This document shows, one piece after another, positions 35,143 through 49,462 of a DNA stretch of 64,000 nt. The notes below the pieces were generated by a model. The model saw only the letters and a list, made by a program, of their open reading frames with translations, was not told where the DNA came from and did not search any database. Every line of letters begins with the position of its first letter. The stretch's first letter is position 1. This stretch comes from Magicicada septendecula (Eukaryota; Arthropoda; Insecta; Hemiptera; Cicadidae), in the NCBI GenBank assembly GCA_034769895.1, contig CM068367.1, forward strand, positions 706,708,885 to 706,772,884. The letters run 5' to 3'. The position numbers and the translations under genes were made by a program.

Positions 35143-37826
35143 TTTACAAATCAAATGAGACTCCTTATACTCTTCGAAACTCTCGCCTGATTAAGCTCCA
35201 CTGTTGGGTTCGCCAATTTGTTACAAATCAAATGTGTATGTAACTTGTGCAACACCGTTACGGGTTTATCATTATTTCAGCCCTATGTTATGAGCGTCAA
35301 TTTATAATAAATGATGTGTTGTTATTTATTTAATTAGATGAAGATCAAAAGCTCCACTGTGGAATGCGTCAATCTGTAATATTTTACTGTAGATGAGATC
35401 TCCTGCAAATCAACGTTAATTTATTTATAAAATTATTTATTAAGTGGTTGATATTATTCGGTTGTTGATCATAGACCTGTGTTAAGTAGTTATCAAGTGT
35501 TTTAGCGAGAGAAAACGCTATATTACAGTTATTATAGTGAATAATTCAGTATTTTTCTCCAACCCTAGTCAGTATGTATTATCTAAATTGAAAAGAGTGG
35601 AGAGAGTAAGTTAGTTCTCTATTCTCCCGTATTCACCAGCTGTCTGCAAACGAGCGCTGTTATTGGCGATTGACCCATTATTATAGGTTAAGTCATTCCA
35701 CTTGATGCTTTCGTCACTTTCTTTCTCTGTAAAATACACCCTATGCAAAATACAATAATTATTCTACAATAACACAAAATCGTCAAATACAAGAAGGGTT
35801 CTTTATTTTATATAATTTTAAAATTCCCATAGTTGCTTTCTCCTGCTATTAATACATCATGTCGATCACACAATACAGAATCGATTTGTTGTTGAACTCG
35901 TGTTTTAGATGTTACAATGTAATTATAATTTTCAGTTTGTCTTTTATCTCAGGGTACATGTAGTTCTTTTAACTATTAGTAAGGTCAGGTAATGCAAATT
36001 CAGGTTACTAGGTATTACAATTTAATTTAAAATCTTATTATATAAAGTATTAACATAAGCAGGTTTTTTTACCAAACGTTTACAAGATACTCGTTCAGGC
36101 AGTATTCCACTAACGATGACAGATAGCCGAGTGATGAAGAATGACTTGAATATATCCACCTCCAGTTTCTCAATAACAGTTGGTGTTAGTGTCCCAGGAT
36201 GTAATGGAAAGTTCAGTTCTTGATCTTCGCTGATTTTTCGTTTCTGGTGGTCACAGGTCCCGATGGAATTAGTGTAGTATAAGTTCTTGCTCTGTTGTTA
36301 AAAGTGAGGTTCTGTATGTAAATTTAATTCTCTTTATTTTTTTGTTGTATGGTATTTATTCACTTCGACTTCTCCAGGTCTGGGTTATCTTCATTTATTT
36401 ATTGTTTCCATTATTACTCATTTGACGGTAGGTTTAGTTAATTTATTCTTTAGATTTTTGATTTGAATTTTGTTGATAGGTATTTTATATTCTCAAAGTG
36501 ATAGTCTCGGAAGTCGTCCAATCTGTCTTTTTAATCAGTTATTATATATTAATTTGGATTGATAATAATTTTATTCATTAGGTCTCTTGGTTTTTTCGAG
36601 ATTTATAACGACTGAACTCTCCTCGTTCATCTATAACAATTGAATGTTATTGAATAAACAACATTTCTTGCATATTATCTTTTTTGTTAATTAATAGTTA
36701 TTAGAATTTACTAAGCAGTTTATTCTTCAGATTTCTCTTTTCTCTCGATTCATGGAACTGAACTGTCCTCATTTATATATAACAATTGAATGTCCAAATC
36801 AACAAGATATCTTGCATTTTGTTGCCCTAACAACCATCTTCCTCTTATGTTATTGGATAATATTTGTTATCCTAGAGCCGTAATTAGGAAATATTCTTAC
36901 ATTTATTTAATAAAATACTCCCTTATTATAATTACATTAAATCACATAAAAGTTTCACTTAATCTGCCTTATTAAATCGTATACATTTTACTACATTTTC
37001 TTCTTAATCAACTTATTTTAAAAGGTATTATTTTCCTTTTACAAAATACTAAATTTAGGCCTATTGGTTTTATTACATGTGTTATAATTTTTTGTTTTTA
37101 ATTTAATTTTTCTGACCTGACCTACTGTACAAAGAGTCACTGGCTTATGGCCAATTATTCCAATTTTAATTTCCTGATTTCAATTTATTATTATTATTTA
37201 GCTTATGATTGAATCCTTCATTGGTTTTTAACATAATCATAATGACCACTTGACAATTCATTAACAATTATTGTCTTCCTGGCCAAGTTTACAAATTATT
37301 TTAAGACATCTTCACTAATTATTCAAAGTAAATTCACTTAACATGATACCATATATAATAAATACACTTGTATTTAATTACTTAAATACAAGTTTAACAT
37401 GAATGAAATTAGTATCCATTACTTAATACTTTCTTAAAGCAATGGCTTCACACCTGCTACATACAAAACACAAAATAAATATCATGTAAACACAATATCA
37501 TGATAAAGCACAACAACAGGTACATCTTAATAAAACATTAAATATTAATTAAACAGTCTATTATATTCAAACTCATCCACAGTCAACTCATCTCCTTAGA
37601 CACAGTGTTTATAGTTTATCTTACACTGATCACTCCATACTTTATATTTAGATACATTTTTTCTATTTTATTACCTAGTAACCTTACTAGGTGTCACCAA
37701 TACATTTTTTGGGTGAGATTGGCCCTCTTGACCTTAATTATGGCATACCTTGGGCATTGTTTGAGTTTCTATGGACAAAGTGTTTATGTAACGTTTGTGA
37801 CCTTAACTTTGTTACGTTACATAATA
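35143..37826 (-). repeat. LTR-like block (unit 7)
   Basis: Bounded by the polypurine tract at 37827-37836 and the junction ending at 35139, which reads GAGTGCCA instead of GAGCGCCA (also in unit 8). No gene is seen. Confidence 0.55.
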
Positions 37827-38311
37827 CTCCCCCTCCAGAAGAAGTTTATTTTAGCTGAATATAGTTAGTTGAAATAAACTTATAGTTTCTTCATGCCTTG
37901 GAATATTTATTTGATAAAATTATCAATTTATAATGGTTTCAGTTTTTTATTGTTTCTGCTTTAGTACGCAATTCAATGGGTTCTTTGGGGTTTGTTTCTC
38001 TTTCTATTCCTTAAACTTTTAATTGCACCGGAAAACTGTGTTGACACTCATTGTATATCTGGTCATTAATTCTCTACTGGTACCTCCCTCAGTTGTAGAC
38101 CTGTCCTTTTCTCTGGAACTCATAACTTCTCTAGCTTATTACGCCGTCATTTCTTATTATCATATTTATATTTAATTACCTCGCTTGGTGTATAATCCCT
38201 AAAATACTATATTTCCCTAACATTTTTCCCTAATATCATAGCTGGTACGGAATCAGAGGGGCACTATTGGCTTCCATTACTCTGCTGTTTCCCTAACTAT
38301 ATCTTCTGAGA

Positions 38312-38702
38312 TCAGAGGAACTTCATCTCTGTCCAGAAAAAAAAAATAAACGTTGCACTATCACAACACAATACATATAATTATTACCTATAAGGTAGCT
38401 CCTTCGCTACAAACTTATATTCAAGGGATGATTACTATTATTTCTGAGGTATCCTAATACTTTTCTTAACTTATTTGTCTCGTTGTTCTGTAGTTCCATT
38501 TATCATATTATTCGCCAGTATAGTAGTTAAAGCTGTTCAATATTCATTTTAAATTCTTCTTAGTTCCGTGCTGTCAATTAATTATTCTTTAGCATACGTA
38601 TTTTACTATTTTTAATTCACTCCCATTTACTTCTGCAATTAAACACTGAATCTCCTCCTTATCATACATTGTATGGCATATTCTTCCTTCATCTAACTCA
38701 TT
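38312..38702 (-). pseudogene. Protease remnant (units 7/8)
   Basis: A silent GAC for GAT in the flap-like segment (TTTGTCTCG), shared with the unit 6/7 and 8/9 copies. Confidence 0.48.
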
Positions 38703-38969
38703 TTTAACCCTTCTTTCTCTTTTTTTATGTTTATTAGTTTAAAATAATTTCTTCTGAATTATATAGTAAGGTGTTCTTATTTATTTTTGAATTTTGTGGT
38801 TTTTTAAATTGATTCCACATAATTTCTCTGAAGTATCGTGTAATTAGTTTATTTCATTTAATAGTTAGTTTAATATATTTTAATTAGTTTCTCATTATTT
38901 TCCTTTGATTTGCTTGATTCTGTATCCATAAAATCCATCCCTTTTCTCTATATTCTGTTTGGAATCTGT

Positions 38970-40295
38970 TTAACCGTGGTCCATTATTTCCTCTGTACTG
39001 ATTGTTCGGATTTCTCTAGCGTGTACAATTATTTCCGTCCTTGTGACGTGTCTCACTATCATCTGGTTCTTCCATCTTGTCGCTATAAAATTTTCATTTA
39101 TGCTAAAGTTTACCATCGTCTTTCGAACTGATTCTTCCGTACTGTTTCTTAATCGTTCGAATGGTTCATACATAATCTCCATAAGTCCTCCATGCTCCTC
39201 GGTTAGTTTTGGCTTTTTCGGTCCTTCTACTCTATCTGGGAACTCAATTGTGGTTCGTTTAGAGTTTCTTAATTGCCTTACTTCTCTTGGTTTCGTAATT
39301 GGTATATTATGCAGCTTAACTAATCCCCCTTTAATCATCTCCAATCCTTCCCGTGTATTCATTAATTTCCTTTGACGTTTTTGCCTTATTTTCATTGTCT
39401 TCATTTCATTGTTAACCCGCTCTATTCTTCCGGCTATGTTGATTCGTACTTTGTTTAATTTTTCTTGGGTTTTTGCTTGTATCTCCTTTACTCTAGTATC
39501 GTTATGGTTTCCTATTTGGTTTATTTTGGCCTCTACTTCCACTCTGAGTTGTATGATGGTTTCATCTGTCTTTTCTAGACCTACCTTAGTTTTAGTTATT
39601 TGCTGTCTTACTTCCTCTTCATAATCATCCACCCTTTTGCTAAGTGTTTCATTGACATTTATAATCCTTTCATTGATGACTTCCCTCAACGCTTGGTTTT
39701 GTTCATTGATGATTTGCCGCAACTCCTTATTATTGTTTTCAATTCTTTTGTCTCTTTGTTTGTTATTTTCCTGAATCTGCTTTAAGCTCTCATAGTTCCT
39801 GTTAAGCCTTTCGTTAATTTGGTTTAATCTTTCATTTATCAGCCAGTTATTCTCATCAGTTTCCTCTTTATTTTTGTCAAACTTCTCATTCATTAGTTTG
39901 ATTAAATTCTCACTCAAATTTTCGTTTTGTTTCTTTGAGTTTTCGTTCATACTGTCTATTTTATTTTCTAGCTTTTCTGAATTTTCATTTGTACTGTCTA
40001 TTTTATTTTCTAGCTTTTCTGAATTTTCGTCAAATTTTTTATTTAATTCCTCCTTCTGTTTCTTGGAATCTTCTTTAATACTGTCTATTTTCTCATTAGT
40101 TTGTTTATTTTGTTCCTCCATTCTACTCATTAATTCCATTAATTTTTCCCAATTTATTCCTCCTCTGGCTTCCTCTTTATCGCCCGCCTGTTGTTCTATT
40201 TCGGTGTCTGTAACTACCTCTGCTTCTTCTTCCCGTCTATCTTCTTCCGTTTTTAGGTCCTTCGCTATCCTTTTAGAAACACCTCTCGTATGCAT
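38970..40295 (-). CDS. Gag-like coiled-coil protein, open copy (unit 8)
   Basis: 441 codons. The single notable change is Asn126 for Ile126 (NENLSENL), a polar residue introduced into a coiled-coil core-like position. It is otherwise like unit 7 without Glu45. Confidence 0.6.
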   Translation of the reverse strand: MHTRGVSKRIAKDLKTEEDRREEEAEVVTDTEIEQQAGDKEEARGGINWEKLMELMSRMEEQNKQTNEKIDSIKEDSKKQKEELNKKFDENSEKLENKIDSTNENSEKLENKIDSMNENSKKQNENLSENLIKLMNEKFDKNKEETDENNWLINERLNQINERLNRNYESLKQIQENNKQRDKRIENNNKELRQIINEQNQALREVINERIINVNETLSKRVDDYEEEVRQQITKTKVGLEKTDETIIQLRVEVEAKINQIGNHNDTRVKEIQAKTQEKLNKVRINIAGRIERVNNEMKTMKIRQKRQRKLMNTREGLEMIKGGLVKLHNIPITKPREVRQLRNSKRTTIEFPDRVEGPKKPKLTEEHGGLMEIMYEPFERLRNSTEESVRKTMVNFSINENFIATRWKNQMIVRHVTRTEIIVHAREIRTISTEEIMDHG

Positions 40296-40388
40296 TCCTG
40301 TGCCTCTAATAGTTGCCTGCTCCAGTTAAGTAATAGCGATATAGTCGATTTTTTTACTTAACTAAAGCCCACTCGTTGAGTGCCAATT

Positions 40389-43073
40389 TTTTACAAATCA
40401 AATGAGACTCCTTATACTCTTCGAAACTCTCGCCTGATTAAGCTCCACTGTTGGGTTCGCCAATTTGTTACAAATCAAATGTGTATGTAACTTGTGCAAC
40501 ACCGTTACGGGTTTATCATTATTTCAGCCCTATGTTATGAGCGTCAATTTATAATAAATGATGTGTTGTTATTTATTTAATTAGATGAAGATCAAAAGCT
40601 CCACTGTGGAATGCGTCAATCTGTAATATTTTACTGTAGATGAGATCTCCTGCAAATCAACGTTAATTTATTTATAAAATTATTTATTAAGTGGTTGATA
40701 TTATTCGGTTGTTGATCATAGACCTGTGTTAAGTAGTTATCAAGTGTTTTAGCGAGAGAAAACGCTATATTACAGTTATTATAGTGAATAATTCAGTATT
40801 TTTCTCCAACCCTAGTCAGTATGTATTATCTAAATTGAAAAGAGTGGAGAGAGTAAGTTAGTTCTCTATTCTCCCGTATTCACCAGCTGTCTGCAAACGA
40901 GCGCTGTTATTGGCGATTGACCCATTATTATAGGTTAAGTCATTCCACTTGATGCTTTCGTCACTTTCTTTCTCTGTAAAATACACCCTATGCAAAATAC
41001 AATAATTATTCTACAATAACACAAAATCGTCAAATACAAGAAGGGTTCTTTATTTTATATAATTTTAAAATTCCCATAGTTGCTTTCTCCTGCTATTAAT
41101 ACATCATGTCGATCACACAATACAGAATCGATTTGTTGTTGAACTCGTGTTTTAGATGTTACAATGTAATTATAATTTTCAGTTTGTCTTTTATCTCAGG
41201 GTACATGTAGTTCTTTTAACTATTAGTAAGGTCAGGTAATGCAAATTCAGGTTACTAGGTATTACAATTTAATTTAAAATCTTATTATATAAAGTATTAA
41301 CATAAGCAGGTTTTTTTACCAAACGTTTACAAGATACTCGTTCAGGCAGTATTCCACTAACGATGACAGATAGCCGAGTGATGAAGAATGACTTGAATAT
41401 ATCCACCTCCAGTTTCTCAATAACAGTTGGTGTTAGTGTCCCAGGATGTAATGGAAAGTTCAGTTCTTGATCTTCGCTGATTTTTCGTTTCTGGTGGTCA
41501 CAGGTCCCGATGGAATTAGTGTAGTATAAGTTCTTGCTCTGTTGTTAAAAGTGAGGTTCTGTATGTAAATTTAATTCTCTTTATTTTTTTGTTGTATGGT
41601 ATTTATTCACTTCGACTTCTCCAGGTCTGGGTTATCTTCATTTATTTATTGTTTCCATTATTACTCATTTGACGGTAGGTTTAGTTAATTTATTCTTTAG
41701 ATTTTTGATTTGAATTTTGTTGATAGGTATTTTATATTCTCAAAGTGATAGTCTCGGAAGTCGTCCAATCTGTCTTTTTAATCAGTTATTATATATTAAT
41801 TTGGATTGATAATAATTTTATTCATTAGGTCTCTTGGTTTTTTCGAGATTTATAACGACTGAACTCTCCTCGTTCATCTATAACAATTGAATGTTATTGA
41901 ATAAACAACATTTCTTGCATATTATCTTTTTTGTTAATTAATAGTTATTAGAATTTACTAAGCAGTTTATTCTTCAGATTTCTCTTTTCTCTCGATTCAT
42001 GGAACTGAACTGTCCTCATTTATATATAACAATTGAATGTCCAAATCAACAAGATATCTTGCATTTTGTTGCCCTAACAACCATCTTCCTCTTATGTTAT
42101 TGGATAATATTTGTTATCCTAGAGCCGTAATTAGGAAATATTCTTACATTTATTTAATAAAATACTCCCTTATTATAATTACATTAAATCACATAAAAGT
42201 TTCACTTAATCTGCCTTATTAAATCGTATACATTTTACTACATTTTCTTCTTAATCAACTTATTTTAAAAGGTATTATTTTCCTTTTACAAAATACTAAA
42301 TTTAGGCCTATTGGTTTTATTACATGTGTTATAATTTTTTGTTTTTAATTTAATTTTTCTGACCTGACCTACTGTACAAAGAGTCACTGGCTTATGGCCA
42401 ATTATTCCAATTTTAATTTCCTGATTTCAATTTATTATTATTATTTAGCTTATGATTGAATCCTTCATTGGTTTTTAACATAATCATAATGACCACTTGA
42501 CAATTCATTAACAATTATTGTCTTCCTGGCCAAGTTTACAAATTATTTTAAGACATCTTCACTAATTATTCAAAGTAAATTCACTTAACATGATACCATA
42601 TATAATAAATACACTTGTATTTAATTACTTAAATACAAGTTTAACATGAATGAAATTAGTATCCATTACTTAATACTTTCTTAAAGCAATGGCTTCACAC
42701 CTGCTACATACAAAACACAAAATAAATATCATGTAAACACAATATCATGATAAAGCACAACAACAGGTACATCTTAATAAAACATTAAATATTAATTAAA
42801 CAGTCTATTATATTCAAACTCATCCACAGTCAACTCATCTCCTTAGACACAGTGTTTATAGTTTATCTTACACTGATCACTCCATACTTTATATTTAGAT
42901 ACATTTTTTCTATTTTATTACCTAGTAACCTTACTAGGTGTCACCAATACATTTTTTGGGTGAGATTGGCCCTCTTGACCTTAATTATGGCATACCTTGG
43001 GCATTGTTTGAGTTTCTATGGACAAAGTGTTTATGTAACGTTTGTGACCTTAACTTTGTTACGTTACATAATA
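40389..43073 (-). repeat. LTR-like block (unit 8)
   Basis: Bounded by the polypurine tract at 43074-43083 and the junction ending at 40385. Near-identical to unit 7. No gene is seen. Confidence 0.55.
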
Positions 43074-43558
43074 CTCCCCCTCCAGAAGAAGTTTATTTTA
43101 GCTGAATATAGTTAGTTGAAATAAACTTATAGTTTCTTCATGCCTTGGAATATTTATTTGATAAAATTATCAATTTATAATGGTTTCAGTTTTTTATTGT
43201 TTCTGCTTTAGTACGCAATTCAATGGGTTCTTTGGGGTTTATTTCTCTTTCTATTCCTTAAACTTTTAATTGCACCGGAAAACTGTGTTGACACTCATTG
43301 TATATCTGGTCATTAATTCTCTACTGGTACCTCCCTCAGTTGTAGACCTGTCCTTTTCTCTGGAACTCATAACTTCTCTAGCTTATTACGCCGTCATTTC
43401 TTATTATCATATTTATATTTAATTACCTCGCTTGGTGTATAATCCCTAAAATACTATATTTCCCTAACATTTTTCCCTAATATCATAGCTGGTACGGAAT
43501 CAGAGGGGCACTATTGGCTTCCATTACTCTGCTGTTTCCCTAACTATATCTTCTGAGA

Positions 43559-43949
43559 TCAGAGGAACTTCATCTCTGTCCAGAAAAAAAAAATAAACGT
43601 TGCACTATCACAACACAATACATATAATTATTACCTATAAGGTAGCTCCTTCGCTACAAACTTATATTCAAGGGATGATTACTATTATTTCTGAGGTATC
43701 CTAATACTTTTCTTAACTTATTTGTCTCGTTGTTCTGTAGTTCCATTTATCATATTATTCGCCAGTATAGTAGTTAAAGCTGTTCAATATTCATTTTAAA
43801 TTCTTCTTAGTTCCGTGCTGTCAATTAATTATTCTTTAGCATACGTATTTTACTATTTTTAATTCACTCCCATTTACTTCTGCAATTAAACACTGAATCT
43901 CCTCCTTATCATACATTGTATGGCATATTCTTCCTTCATCTAACTCATT
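43559..43949 (-). pseudogene. Protease remnant (units 8/9)
   Basis: Near-identical to the unit 7/8 copy. Confidence 0.48.
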
Positions 43950-44216
43950 TTTAACCCTTCTTTCTCTTTTTTTATGTTTATTAGTTTAAAATAATTTCTT
44001 CTGAATTATATAGTAAGGTGTTCTTATTTATTTTTGAATTTTGTGGTTTTTTAAATTGATTCCACATAATTTCTCTGAAGTATCGTGTAATTAGTTTATT
44101 TCATTTAATAGTTAGTTTAATATATTTTAATTAGTTTCTCATTATTTTCCTTTGATTTGCTTGATTCTGTATCCATAAAATCCATCCCTTTTCTCTATAT
44201 TCTGTTTGGAATCTGT

Positions 44217-45543
44217 TTAACCGTGGTCCATTATTTCCTCTGTACTGATTGTTCGGATTTCTCTAGCGTGTACAATTATTTCCGTCCTTGTGACGTGTCT
44301 CACTATCATCTGGTTCTTCCATCTTGTCGCTATAAAATTTTCATTTATGCTAAAGTTTACCATCGTCTTTCGAACTGATTCTTCCGTACTGTTTCTTAAT
44401 CGTTCGAATGGTTCATACATAATCTCCATAAGTCCTCCATGCTCCTCGGTTAGTTTTGGCTTTTTCGGTCCTTCTACTCTATCTGGGAACTCAATTGTGG
44501 TTCGTTTAGAGTTTCTTAATTGCCTTACTTCTCTTGGTTTCATAATTGGTATATTATGCAGCTTAACTAATCCCCCTTTAATCATCTCCAATCCTTCCCG
44601 TGTATTCATTAATTTCCTTTGACGTTTTTGCCTTATTTTCATTGTCTTCATTTCATTGTTAACCCGCTCTATTCTTCCGGCTATGTTGATTCGTACTTTG
44701 TTTAATTTTCCTTGGGTTTTTGCTTGTATCTCCTTTACTCTAGTATCGTTATGGTTTCCTATTTGGTTTATTTTGGCCTCTACTTCCACTCTGAGTTGTA
44801 TGATGGTTTCATCTGTCTTTTCTAGACCTACCTTAGTTTTAGTTATTTGCTGTCTTACTTCCTCTTCATAATCATCCACCCTTTTGCTAAGTGTTTCATT
44901 GACATTTATAATCCTTTCATTGATGACTTCCCTCAACGCCTGGTTTTGTTCATTGATGATTTGCCGCAACTCCTTATTATTGTTTTCAATTCTTTTGTCT
45001 CTTTGTTTGTTATTTTCCTGAATCTGCTTTAAGCTCTCATAGTTCCTGTTAAGCCTTTCATTAATTTGGTTTTTATCTTTCATTTATCAGCCAGTTATTC
45101 TCATCAGTTTCCTCTTTATTTTTGTCAAACTTCTCATTCATTAGTTTGATTAAATTCTCACTCAAAATTTCGTTTTGTTTCTTTGAGTTTTCGTTCATAC
45201 TGTCTATTTTATTTTCTAGCTTTTCTGAATTTTCATTTGTACTGTCTATTTTATTTTCTAGCTTTTCTGAATTTTCGTCAAATTTTTTATTTAATTCCTC
45301 CTTCTGTTTCTTGGAATCTTCTTTAATACTGTCTATTTTCTCATTAGTTTGTTTATTTTGTTCCTCCATTCTACTCATTAATTCCATTAATTTTTCCCAA
45401 TTTATTCCTCCTCTGGCTTCCTCTTTATCGCCCGCCTGTTGTTCTATTTCGGTGTCTGTAACTACCCCTGCTTCTTCTTCCCGTCTATCTTCTTCCGTTT
45501 TTAGGTCCTTCGCTATCCTTTTAGAAACACCTCTCGTATGCAT
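44217..45543 (-). pseudogene. Broken gag-like ORF (unit 9)
   Basis: A net +1 change at 45069-45075 (GGTTTTTATC against GGTTTAATC) splits the frame into 156 N-terminal and 288 C-terminal codons. Private replacements are Glu to Gly at 25 and Thr to Met at 334. Gly278 is shared with unit 10. Confidence 0.72.
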
Positions 45544-45636
45544 TCCTGTGCCTCTAATAGTTGCCTGCTCCAGTTAAGTAATAGCGATATAGTCGATTTT
45601 TTTACTTAACTAAAGCCCACTCGTTGAGCGCCAATT

Positions 45637-48319
45637 TTTTACAAATCAAATGAGACTCCTTATACTCTTCGAAACTCTCGCCTGATTAAGCTCCACTGTT
45701 GGGTTCGCCAATTTGTTACAAATCAAATGTGTATGTAACTTGTGCAACACCGTTACGGGTTTATCATTATTTCAGCCCTATGTTATGAGCGTCAATTTAT
45801 AATAAATGATGTGTTGTTATTTATTTAATTAGATGAAGATCAAAAGCTCCACTGTGGAATGCGTCAATCTGTAATATTTTACTGTAGATGAGATCTCCTG
45901 CAAATCAACGTTAATTTATTTATAAAATTATTTATTATGTGGTTGATATTATTCGGTTGTTGATCATAGACCTGTGTTAAGTAGTTATCAAGTGTTTTAG
46001 CGAGAGAAAACGCTATATTACAGTTATTATAGTGAATAATTCAGTATTTTTCTCCAACCCTAGTCAGTATGTATTATCTAAATTGAAAAGAGTGGAGAGA
46101 GTAAGTTAGTTCTCTATTCTCCCGTATTCACCAGCTGTCTGCAAACGAGCGCTGTTATTGGCGATTGACCCATTATTATAGGTTAAGTCATTCCACTTGA
46201 TGCTTTCGTCACTTTCTTTCTCTGTAAAATACACCCTATGCAAAATACAATAATTATTCTACAATAACACAAAATCGTCAAATACAAGAAGGGTTCTTTA
46301 TTTTATATAATTTTAAAACTCCCATAGTTGCTTTCTCCTGCTATTAATACATCATGTCGATCACACAATACAGAATCGATTTGTTGTTGAACTCGTTTTT
46401 AGATGTTACAATTTAATTATAATTTTCAGTTTGTCTTTTATCTCAGGGTACATGTAGTTCTTTTAACTATTAGTAAGGTCAGGTAATGCAAATTCAGGTT
46501 ACTAGGTATTACAATTTAATTTAAAATCTTATTATATAAAGTATTAACATAAGCAGGTTTTTTTACCAAACGTTTACAAGATACTCGTTCAGGCAGTATT
46601 CCACTAACGATGACAGATAGCCGAGTGATGAAGAATGACTTGAATATATCCACCTCCAGTTTCTCAATAACAGTTGGTGTTAGTGTCCCAGGATGTAATG
46701 GAAAGTTCAGTTCTTGATCTTCGCTGATTTTTCGTTTCTGGTGGTCACAGGTCCCGATGGAATTAGTGTAGTATAAGTTCTTGCTCTGTTGTTAAAAGTG
46801 AGGTTCTGTATGTAAATTTAATTCTCTTTATTTTTTTGTTGTATGGTATTTATTCACTTCGACTTCTCCAGGTCTGGGTTATCTTCATTTATTTATTGTT
46901 TCCATTATTACTCATTTGACGGTAGGTTTAGTTAATTTATTCTTTAGATTTTTGATTTGAATTTTGTTGATAGGTATTTTATATTCTCAAAGTGATAGTC
47001 TCGGAAGTCGTCCAATCTGTCTTTTTAATCAGTTATTATATATTAATTTGGATTGATAATAATTTTATTCATTAGGTCTCTTGGTTTTTTCGAGATTTAT
47101 AACGACTGAACTCTCCTCGTTCATCTATAACAATTGAATGTTATTGAATAAACAACATTTCTTGCATATTATCTTTTTTGTTAATTAATAGTTATTAGAA
47201 TTTACTAAGCAGTTTATTCTTCAGATTTCTCTTTTTTCTCGATTCATGGAACTGAACTGTCCTCATTTATATATAACAATTGAATGTCCAAATCAACAAG
47301 ATATCTTGCATTTTGTTGCCCTAACAACCATCTTCCTCTTATGTTATTGGATAATATTTGTTATCCTAGAGCCGTAATTAGGAAATATTCTTACATTTAT
47401 TTAATAAAATACTCCCTTATTATAATTACATTAAATCACATAAAAGTTTCACTTAATCTGCCTTATTAAATCGTATACATTTTACTACATTTTCTTCTTA
47501 ATCAACTTATTTTAAAAGATATTATTTTCCTTTTACAAAATACTAAATTTAGGCCTATTGGTTTTATTAATTGTGTTATAATTTTTTGTTTTTAATTTAA
47601 TTTTTCTGACCTGACCTACTGTACAAAGAGTCACTGGCTTATGGCCAATTATTCCAATTTTAATTTCCTGATTTCAATTTATTATTATTATTTAGCTTAT
47701 GATTGAATACTTCATTGTTTTTAACATAATCATAATGACCACTTGACAATTCATTAACAATTATTGTCTTCCTGGCCAAGTTTACAAATTATTTTAAGAC
47801 ATCTTCACTAATTATTCAAAGTAAATTCACTTAACATGATACCATATATAATAAATACACTTGTATTTAATTACTTAATTACAAGTTTAACATGAATGAA
47901 ATTTGTATCCATTACTTAATACTTTCTTAAAGCAATGGCTTCACACCTGCTACATACAAAACACAAAATAAATATCATGTAAACACAATATCATGATAAA
48001 GCACAACAACAGGTACATCTTAATAAAACATTAAATATTAATTAAACAGTCTATTATATTCAAACTCATCCACAGTCAACTCATCTCCTTAGACACAGTG
48101 TTTATAGTTTATCTTACACTGATCACTCCATATTTTATATTTAGATACATTTTTTCTATTTTATTACCTAGTAACCTTACTAGGTGTCACCAATACATTT
48201 TTTGGGTGAGATTGGCCCTCTTGACCTTAATTATGGCATACCTTGGGCATTGTTTGAGTTTCTATGGACAAAGTGTTTATGTAACGTTTGTGACCTTAAC
48301 TTTGTTACGTTACATAATA
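45637..48319 (-). repeat. LTR-like block (unit 9)
   Basis: Bounded by the polypurine tract at 48320-48329 and the junction ending at 45633. The internal hairpin is imperfect here, with ATTACAAGT replacing AATACAAGT near 47879. No gene is seen. Confidence 0.55.
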
Positions 48320-48803
48320 CTCCCCCTCCAGAAGAAGTTTATTTTAGCTGAATATAGTTAGTTGAAATAAACTTATAGTTTCTTCATGCCTTGGAATATT
48401 TATTTGATAAAATTATCAATTTATAATGGTTTCAGTTTTTTATTGTTTCTGCTTTAGTACGCAATTCAATGGGTTCTTTGGGGTTTATTTCTCTTTCTAT
48501 TCCTTAAACTTTTAATTGCACCGGAAAACTGTGTTGACACTCATTGTATATCTGGTCATTAATTCTCTACTGGTACCTCCCTCAGTTGTAGACCTGTCCT
48601 TTTCTCTGGAACTCATAACTTCTCTAGCTTATTACGCCGTCATTTCTTATTATCATATTTATATTTAATTACCTCGCTTGGTGTATAATCCCTAAAATAC
48701 TATATTTCCCTAACATTTTTCCCTAATATCATAGCTGGTACGGAATCAGAGGGGCACTATTGGCTTCCATTACTCTGCTGTTTCCTAACTATATCTTCTG
48801 AGA

Positions 48804-49195
48804 TCAGAGGAACTTCATCTCTGTCCAGAAAAAAAAAAATAAACGTTGCACTATCACAACACAATACATATAATTATTACCTATAAGGTAGCTCCTTCGC
48901 TACAAACTTATATTCAAGGGATGATTACTATTATTTCTGAGGTATCCTAATACTTTTCTTAACTTATTTATCTCGTTGTTCTGTAGTTCCATTTATCATA
49001 TTATTCACCAGTATAGTAGTTAAAGCTGTTCAATATTCATTTTAAATTCTTCTTAGTTCCGTGCTGTCAATTAATTATTCTTTAGCATACGTATTTTACT
49101 ATTTTTAATTCACTCCCATTTACTTCTGCAATTAAACACTGAATCTCCTCCTTATCATACATTGTATGGCATATTCTTCCTTCATCTAACTCATT
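48804..49195 (-). pseudogene. Protease remnant (units 9/10)
   Basis: Returns to the CACC and TTTATCTCG variants seen in units 1-3, with an 11-base A-tract. Confidence 0.48.
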
Positions 49196-49462
49196 TTTAA
49201 CCCTTCTTTCTCTTTTTTTATGTTTATTAGTTTAAAATAATTTCTTCTGAATTATATAGTAAGGTGTTCTTATTTATTTTTGAATTTTGTGGCTTTTTAA
49301 ATTGATTCCACATAATTTCTCTGAAGTATCGTGTAATTAGTTTATTTCATTTAATAGTTAGTTTAATATATTTTAATTAGTTTCTCATTATTTTCCTTTG
49401 ATTTGCTTGATTCTGTATCCATAAAATCCATCCCTTTTCTCTATATTCTGTTTGGAATCTGT

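Larger units (their letters stand above)
33252..38497 (-). repeat. Array unit 7 (group B, near-twin of unit 8)
   Basis: 5,246 bp. It shares CTTTTCTCTCGATTC near 36736 and CCATACTTTAT near 37636 with unit 8 only. From this unit on, full-length units carry GTAGTATAAG (one T fewer than in units 1-6). Confidence 0.95.
38498..43744 (-). repeat. Array unit 8 (group B, near-twin of unit 7)
   Basis: 5,247 bp. It shares the private variants of unit 7, which points to a recent single-unit duplication or gene conversion between neighbours. Confidence 0.95.
43745..48990 (-). repeat. Array unit 9 (group B)
   Basis: 5,246 bp. Its distal half shares TTTTATTAATTGTG near 47563 and GAATACTTCATTG near 47704 with units 11 and 12, so it is intermediate between units 7-8 and 11-12. 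The 12-bp LTR hairpin has lost one pair near 47879. Confidence 0.95.

Noticed and set aside
45814-48307. The 2.49-kb segment missing from unit 10 read as an insertion with a TTGTTA target duplication in all other units
   Set aside because: The segment has no terminal inverted repeats or transposon features, contains a primer-site-like copy, and unit 10 groups with its neighbours by sequence. A single deletion is simpler.
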